Source: Molossus alvarezi
Taxonomy: Eukaryota > Chordata > Mammalia > Chiroptera > Molossidae
DNA length: 64,000 nt
Assembly (NCBI GenBank): GCA_037176705.1
Contig: CM073891.1
Span: 52,888,571-52,952,570 of the forward strand
Reading direction: 5' to 3'
Of this stretch, positions 57,720-64,000 are shown piece by piece. The translations under genes were made by a program, and so were the position numbers. The notes beneath the pieces were generated by a model. The model searched no databases, had not been told where the DNA came from, and saw nothing but the letters and a program-made list of their open reading frames with translations. Positions within the stretch are counted from its first letter, which is position 1; each line of letters starts with the position of its first letter.

Positions 57720-59064
57720 GAATCAGCTTTAGTCAACTGCGGATCAACATGCTATTCAATAACTCATTGGCTTGTGAAACAAAAATACAATTGCAGTATA
57801 GTTACTGAGTTCCTAAGGGATTAAATTGCAGCCCTGAAAATTGTGAAAGAGTTATCTATTGTTTCTTTTCCTTTTGGCTATCTCAGAACTAAGCGGTAGT
57901 TTTAGTTTTCAGTCTCCCCTATTGATCATGTACAATTTTTTGTGTTGGACCTCTCAGTAGATTAAGATAACTATCAACCTAAGAATTACATAATTGGTCA
58001 AATTCTACATATGATGAATTGTGGGGGAGGGATTGTTTATTTTTTCTCAAAATTTTGCCCTATTACTTGCTTGAAATAGTTGTTTTAAGAGATTGGCCAA
58101 GACTCTCCATTGCCTATCTGACCAAGGTCTCCTTTATGCCAGGTACCCTAAATAAAGGGCAAAAGAGCTTTGCTGTCATAGCTAGCCTTAAACATAATCT
58201 TGTTTAGGAGCAAGAAGAAAATAACACCCCCCACCAGAAGCAAAGTTTTTTTTATCTGTTGATTATTGGCCTGAAATTCTTTACACAGGAATCAAAGTGT
58301 CATTTCACAGCTAAAAATCAAAGGTCAACACCTGAAAATTTTAAACTTAATTTTAGATGAGACTTAAAATAACTGTAAATGCTGCTCATGGGAGTCAATT
58401 GTGTAGGCTTGGGAAGGTAAAAGATGGATCAGCAACAATGAGGATGAGAGGTTGTCAGAGATGAGCAAGAGACAGTAAAAGAGAAGTTCAGGGGAACTGC
58501 AGCCTGATAGTAGGTGGTCCAAAGACTAACCGAGCAGCTAGAGTCGTTTTGCACTGTTGGGTAAGGCCCTAATGACAAGCAGATCAGGGAAAGTTAAGAA
58601 GAGGCAAAACTAAAAGGTGATGCCATTTATACAGGTGTATTTGGTTGACTAAGATATTTCTGGAAAGCAGTAAAAATTGGAAAGAATAGATTCTCAAACA
58701 TCCATTTTGAAACAGTATTTTGGAATGTGGAAGAATCTCGAGACTTTGCATTTACACTGCAATCAAAGCGTTTAGAATGTTTGTAACCGAGTGTGAAACA
58801 AACCCATGATAGAGCTCATCAGAATTTCCTGAAATATGTTTACGTTCATGTGTTTGGGATTAAAATATTAAATGAAAATTGCAGTCTGAATCACACTAAC
58901 ATACTTGGAAGATGTTGATATGCAAGAGCACTAAAAGCTCGTTTCTACTTGGAGGGGCCTCTTGTGTAACACAGTGGTAAGAGTCTTTAGAGGAATGTCC
59001 ATATTACTCAGGTTATAGAGAGTTCTAATCACTGTGACAAATCATGCTGCAGAAATGTGTCAGC
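57720..59064. other. Unassigned DNA
   Basis: No repeat or gene recognised. Confidence 0.5.
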
Positions 59065-59080
59065 AAAATGCTCTAGAACA

Positions 59081-59320
59081 GCCCTGGCCGGTTTGGCTCA
59101 GCGGTTAGAGCGTCGGCCTGCGGTCCTGAGAGACCCGGGTTCGGTTCCCGCTAAGGGCATGTACCTCGGTTGCAGTTTGTCCCCGGCCCTGGTTGGGTCC
59201 TGTGGGTGGCAACCACTCGACGTGTCCCTTTCACGTCGATGTTTCTCTCTCTCTCTCTCCCTCCTACACTCTATCTGAACAAAAAATAGAAAAAATGTCC
59301 TCGGGTGAGGATAAAAAAAA
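59081..59320 (+). mobile_element. Young Ves-type SINE, full length
   Basis: Complete element: head GCCCTGGCCGGTTTGGCTCA, A box TGGCTCAGCGGTTA (59094-59107), B box GGGTTCGGTTCCC (59137-59149), CT body, 3' GTCCTCGGGTGAGGAT and a pure A12 tail. Perfect 16-bp duplication AAAATGCTCTAGAACA at 59065-59080 and 59321-59336. Intact Pol III boxes and a clean tail make it the youngest-looking insertion in the window. Confidence 0.95.
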
Positions 59321-59640
59321 AAAATGCTCTAGAACAATGAAGCAATTCTTAACGAAGGAATTCTCTCTGGCCCATGGCCTGGCCTAACTACTCGATAGAA
59401 GTATACAAATGAAAAAGGCAAATTAAAATTTGTCTGAAAATTTAAATAAAAATCAAGATTAAAGTGAAAAGTGGTGGATATATGTTAAAACAGTAATTAG
59501 AAGTGTAGTGCTCGTTGGCCACATAAACAAGTTCAGTAAGAGCAATCATATTAAACAAACCTTTTCTTTTTGGATAAAATTTATGGTTGTTTGGTGGAAC
59601 ACAGAAACATCATAGACATTTAATGTACCTTGATTTTTAA

Positions 59641-59857
59641 AAAAATGTCTTTATTGATTTGAGAGAGAGAGAGGAAGGGAGAGGGAGAGAGATAGAAACA
59701 GCAGTGAGAGAGAACATCAGTTGGCTGCCTCCTACATGCCCCCCACTGGAGATCTGGTCCACAACCTGGACATGTGCCCCACCGGGAATCGAAATGCGAT
59801 GACCTCTTGGTGCTTGGGTCGATGCTTAACCCCTGAGCCACACTGGTGAGGCTGCAT
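59641..59857 (-). mobile_element. Ves-type SINE, minus
   Basis: Minus-strand head GCCTCACCAGTGTGGCTCAG, B box TTTCGATTCCC, and a tail-side CTCAAATCAATAAAGACATTTTT. Target duplication CTTGATTTT(T)AA at 59629-59640 and 59858-59868. Confidence 0.9.
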
Positions 59858-59868
59858 CTTGATTTTAA

Positions 59869-60465
59869 TAAATATTTGATGAAGATTTCCACAATAGCCT
59901 CACGGACGGGTTGTTGCATAAAATGCCGTTGGAAGTTTGCACAGAATGACAGTCTATGGCTCACTATTTCCAAAGTAAACCCTGAGTAAGAAACATAGCA
60001 TTGCCAGTGAAGCAGTGTCTTCAGTAAAGTGTAAGAGGTTCTTCCTGACTTCACCCTGTTCAATAATATCAGTGACTTGGACTCAGAAATCAAGATTATT
60101 AAAATTTCAAAAGGTAAAATTAGAAATGATGATTTATTCAATAAAAAAACTACAGACTAGATTACATAATTAAGTTTGTTTATTCTATGAGCTAGAATAC
60201 TAAATAAAAAATCTGTAGAGTGAAATTCTATGGAAATAAATGATAATTTGTATATTTTTTTATTTAAAAAAAAAGAAAACCCCAAGTGTGCTTTGGAAGT
60301 GTTTGGAAACAAGTTGTTTTTCATGAAAACATCTTGTAAAAAATCATTCTATCTTAAAACGGATAGTGTCCAGATCATGAAACAAATAGTTCCTTTACTT
60401 TTAAAGTACTGTGTTTGATTTATTTATTTATTTATTTTAGTGGAACATTTTAAGAAATAAATAGA
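59869..60465. other. Unassigned AT-rich DNA
   Basis: No gene recognised. A short (TTTA)n run lies at 60419-60439. Confidence 0.5.
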
Positions 60466-60680
60466 GCCTGGCCAATGTGGCTCAGTGGACTGAGTGCTGT
60501 CCCATGGACTGAGAGGTCCTGGTTGGATTCCCTGCCAGTGCACGTGCCTTGACTGCGGGCTCCATCCCCAGTAGGGGGAGTGCAGGAGGCAGCCAATCAA
60601 TGTTTCTCTCTCACATCTCTGTTTCTAGCTCTCTCTTCTTCTCTCTCTAAAAAAATCAATAAAAACATATTTAAAAGAAA
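60466..60680 (+). mobile_element. Ves-type SINE
   Basis: Head AGCCTGGCCAATGTGGCTCAGTGG, a B box remnant TTGGATTCCCTG, body TTTCTCTCTCAC, and tail AAAAAAATCAATAAAAACA. Flanks are AAGAAATAAATAG at the left and AAGAAAGAAAGAA at the right; the duplication is uncertain. Confidence 0.88.
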
Positions 60681-60819
60681 GAAAGAACAAAATTGACAAG
60701 TAGTGAAGTATCCAGAGATCACTGAAGCAGCCTGGAATACATACCTATTAAGAAGTAGTAGAAGGTAATAGGCTGCTTAGTGTTGATAAGAGAAAATTAA
60801 GAAAATCCATTACTGCATA

Positions 60820-61033
60820 GCCCTGGCTGGTATGGCTCAGTTTTTTGAACATCATTCCATGAACCAAAAGTAACCAGTTCGATTCCTGGCCAGGCACATG
60901 CCTGGGTTACAGGCTTGATGTCCAGTGGGGGATGTGCAGGAGGCAGCTGATTGACGTTTCTCTCTCATCCATGTTTCTCTCTCTCTCCTTCTCCCTTTGT
61001 CTCTCTGTAAAATCAATAAAACTATTTAAAACA
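60820..61033 (+). mobile_element. Ves-type SINE
   Basis: Head GCCCTGGCTGGTATGGCTCAG, B box GTTCGATTCCTGG, CT body, and tail AAAATCAATAAAA. GAAAATCCATTA occurs at 60801-60812 and 61034-61045, consistent with the duplication. Confidence 0.9.
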
Positions 61034-61060
61034 GAAAATCCATTATAGAGATTAAAAAAT

Positions 61061-61270
61061 GTTTTTTCTTTATTGATTTTAGAGATAGAGGAAAGGAGAG
61101 GGAAAGAGAAATAGAAACATCAATGAGAAAGAACATCGGTTGGCTACCTCTTGCATGCCCCCTACTGAGGATTTGGCCCACAACCTGAGCACGTGCCCTG
61201 ACTGGGAATCGAACTGGCGACCGCTTGGTGCATGGGTCCACGCTCAACCACTGAGGCACACCAGCCAGGC
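61061..61270 (-). mobile_element. Ves-type SINE, minus, next to an inverted mate
   Basis: Minus-strand head GCCTGGCTGGTGTGCCTCAGTGG, B box GTTCGATTCCC. Duplication TAGAGATTAAAAAAT / TAGAGATTTAAAAAT at 61046-61060 and 61271-61285. It faces the plus-strand SINE that ends at 61033. Confidence 0.9.
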
Positions 61271-61285
61271 TAGAGATTTAAAAAT

Positions 61286-61933
61286 ATATTTTTTAAGAGT
61301 TTTCCTAGAGAGGTGAGAGAATAAATTTGTTTGATATTGCCACAAGGGAAAAACCAGATTGGTAAAGAGGCAGATTTTAATTCCTTCTGAAAAACTACTG
61401 TTTTAATTACAAGGACAGTGACACAGCTTGCCTGGCCACGCGGGCAGCTCCCTTTGCATCACTGACAGAGAGGTTCACGAGTGAGTTATAACAGCACAAA
61501 GGCAGTGGTTAAGACATGGAGTGAGTAGAAGGAGAGGCTATAGGTTACAGAGGAAAGAGCTCCAGGGATGGAACCTAGACAATGGGGTTCCTGAGGAAGA
61601 CCATCCAAAGGAGACTGAGAAAGAGAAACTCTGGGGTTGGGAGGAGTCAGAAAACAGCATCATGTTTGGGAAGACAGAGGCGGAAGCCAAGAAGAAATAA
61701 AATAGTCAACAGTATTGGACACCCAAAAGACATAAAATAAAAACTTAAAGCAGTATTTAAACTTAAATATTAAATTAAGATACTGCTGATCTTACAGATT
61801 TTAGTCACATGAGGAAATAGGCCAAATTGTGAAGAGTTGTGCGAAAATGAGAGGTGAGAAGAAGAGCAGGAAAGTTATTTTATTCTAAAATGTTATCAGC
61901 AAATTCCAAGAGGAAGGACAAGGGGGCAATGTT
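61286..61933. repeat. Mostly unassigned; ancient repeat near 61.55-61.73 kb
   Basis: CCAAAGGAGACTGAGAAAGAG, GAGTCAGAAAACAGCATCATG, GCCAAGAAGAAATAAAATAGTCAACAG resembles the unnamed old repeat seen at 49.0 and 52.7 kb. The rest is unassigned. Confidence 0.4.
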
Positions 61934-62314
61934 AAAAACTGAATGTTTGTGCCCCCACCCCAATTCACATGTTGTGATGTGTGTGCCATCACAAATACAC
62001 CAATGTGATGGTATTTGGAGCTAGAGCTGTTGGAAGATAATTAGGGTTAGATTAGGTCATGACAGCAGAAACCTCATGATGAGATAAGTGGCTTTATAAG
62101 AAGAGGAAGAGAGAAAGAGATCCTTCTTTCTCTGCCAAGTGAGGACACAGTGAGAAGGTGGCTATCTGCAAGCCAAGATGGAAGCTCTCACCAGAACCCC
62201 ATCACGCTGGCACCCTGATCTTGAACTTCCAGCCTCCAAAACTGTGAGAAAATTTATTTCTGTTGTTTCAGCCACTCATTCTATGGTATTTTCTTATGGC
62301 AGCCGGAGATAACA
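61934..62314 (+). mobile_element. MaLR (MST/MLT-type) LTR, plus
   Basis: CTGAATGTTTGTGCCCCCACC, CCAATGTGATGGTATTTGGAGC, TTAGGTCATGACAGCAGAAACC, GTGAGGACACAGTGAGAAGG, CCAGCCTCCAAAACTGTGAGAAA and CTATGGTATTTTCTTATGGCAGCC follow the MaLR LTR order. Solo LTR, non-coding. Confidence 0.85.
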
Positions 62315-64000
62315 CAGGCTATAACCAAAATAGGGTTCTGGATCAAGGCTTTTAATTTTAATTTTTTAGGATGAGAAAGATTCAGTATGTTTCTAGGCTA
62401 AAAAGAGGAAAGCAATGAAGATGAAGGGTTGAGATGAAAGAATGGAGAATTTGTGGAGCAAATCTCCTAGGAAACAGTAAAAAGTGGGACCAAGAGCTTG
62501 ACCAGGGAGTAATCTAAAATAGAAAAAACACTTACTGAGTGTATCTGAAGCAGTTTCCAGATTATTCATCACTGTTTGTTGAAGTGTTTTAATGTTCTGC
62601 ATTCTGAAAGTGTTGGAAGAGAATAAAGTGCCAGGCTGGAGACCAGTGAATTTCACAAAATAGTTAGTCAGGATCTATGTTGGTTTCCTGCTAGCCTTCC
62701 TTCAATTATAGGAACCTCCACCTATTTTCAGGGATAATTATTTTCATTGTAGCTCTATGGTGAAAAGACACGGTAACAAAACTAAAAAGAAAAACAAAAA
62801 CAAGAAAGCAAAGCTTAAATAACTGCTTCTAGGTGGAGTTGGTAAACACCAAGGACATACATGTCTATAATAATCAATGAAAATAAATAACACATTACTG
62901 ATGCTGAATAGTACTCAGCCAAAGCATTTTCTAAATATTTTCTATGAAAATCTAAGTCAGAAATATCTTTCAACAGAGAATAAATTCACCTCTCCTAGGG
63001 TTACTAAATGCCTATTATGTAAGCTTTAAGCCCCGATTTCAATATTGGGTTCCTTTTAAAACACATTTAATGTTGTCTAGGCTCTATTAGTATCTACAGA
63101 TAACCATTATTAGCACAATTTAATTGTGACTCCCTGCTCCCATGGCTCAGGGAATTTCATGTACTACCCAAGTAACTCCTGGTACCTCTCAATACACAAA
63201 TAATGTTTGTTAACTCAAGTTTTATTGCTTTTTAGCATTTTCCCAGGACATATCAAATGTGAAAATTAAAGCATAACTGTTTTGTACAGACTCATTTATA
63301 TATATTATAAATAGCCTGATTAAAGATAATCATCAAATTGTCCTGAATTGCAAGTGGAGGAAGTTTTAAAATACTGCCATCTGTTGTGATAGTTAAAAAT
63401 TGCATATGCATTTTATAAACTGAAAGTAGATACAAGAGAAAATGTTTTACAATACCATACACAGGTATATAATTAAATTGTTGATCATTTAAAATAATAA
63501 TTAAGTTATTGCTCTTAAGTGTTATACTGTGAAAGGTAAATTTATATGTGCACTTCTGTGATACTTTCTAGAATAGTCAGGCTATTTAAAGGCAGGACTG
63601 GGAGCACTTGTGGTTTCTGACATGGGAAACCTGTGTGAAACCTGTGTTTAGTATTCTACTTCAGTTAGTGGCCGAACACCTGATGTGAGTCACTAAATAA
63701 TAATCACCTTGAACATTGACTACAGGCTTGATTTAAAGGGCAGACTTATAAACCCTTCAGTGAAACTAAATAGCTTTTTGTCTGGCTCTGAGTCCTTGAA
63801 ATTCTCAGTTCAAAGAAGGTCAAATAATTATATCATAATGCATCAAGTTAATTCATCTTTTTCTGCAGATTTTTATTATTAAAAATGTTGCCTTCAACAA
63901 AATAATTCACTGATTCTTTTTATATCTCATTTGAGTATATATATTTGACAGAGAAATTTTTATAAGAATATTATCTACAGGGCCTCTATCTCCCTAACAT
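62315..64000. other. Largely unique AT-rich DNA
   Basis: No repeat, exon or RNA gene recognised to the end of the window. The 87-residue minus frame at 62393-62656 has no recognisable domain. Confidence 0.5.

Noticed and set aside
59088..59160. tRNA gene
   Set aside because: A and B boxes are present but as the head of a SINE with a body, A-tail and target duplication; no mature tRNA cloverleaf was supported.

Overview
The window is nuclear DNA of a mammal, almost certainly a bat. It carries many copies of a tRNA-headed SINE with the Chiroptera-type head (CCTGGCYGGTKTGGCTCAG, A and B boxes, CT-rich body, A-rich tail; the Ves type). These sit among LINE-1 (L1) elements and old eutherian repeats (MIR, L2, MaLR/MLT1 LTRs, L1M). 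No Helitron or piggyBac sequence typical of Myotis-like vespertilionids was recognised, so a non-Myotis bat with Ves SINEs is more likely, but the species cannot be fixed. I found no host protein-coding exon, no structural RNA gene and no CRISPR array. The long open frames belong to decayed L1 ORF1/ORF2 or are chance frames in repeats.

Layout. 1-10.0 kb: old repeats (MLT1 LTR, MIR, L1M, two LTR-like blocks) hit by younger Ves SINEs and a 5'-truncated minus-strand L1 (7.24-9.40 kb). 10.0-25.4 kb: a three-level nest. Plus-strand L1-alpha is split by plus-strand full-length L1-beta (15-bp target duplication, one mismatch). L1-beta is itself split inside its endonuclease frame by a minus-strand 5' fragment, L1-gamma (9-bp direct repeats). 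25.5-30.4 kb: an L1 3' end, an old L1 with two nested SINEs, an LTR-like end, L2 and unique DNA. 30.4-34.5 kb: two minus-strand L1 insertions with target duplications, one of them a 5'-inverted (twin-primed) copy inside a MIR. 35.1-45.6 kb: a truncated SINE, two head-to-tail RT-bearing L1 pieces (plus), then a nearly full-length minus-strand L1-epsilon, so two L1s converge tail to tail, followed by two tandem SINEs. 45.8-64 kb: lower young-repeat density (MLT1/MST-type LTRs, MIRs, L2, a 125-bp mariner-like MITE, six SINEs), with a long largely unique tract at about 49.2-57.2 kb.

How the parts work together. Autonomous L1s encode ORF1p (coiled coil, RNA-binding) and ORF2p (endonuclease and reverse transcriptase), which make target-primed insertions. 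The tRNA-derived SINEs depend on that machinery, and the target duplications found here fit this. Every L1 here is broken by frameshifts, stops, deletions or inversion. The most open stretch is the RT-to-C-terminus of the L1 at 36.5-38.35 kb. No new biological system is evident. The most unusual items are the nested L1 stack with a 3'-less L1 fragment, two unrelated kinds of tandem-repeat 5'UTR promoter, and two large inverted L1 arrangements.
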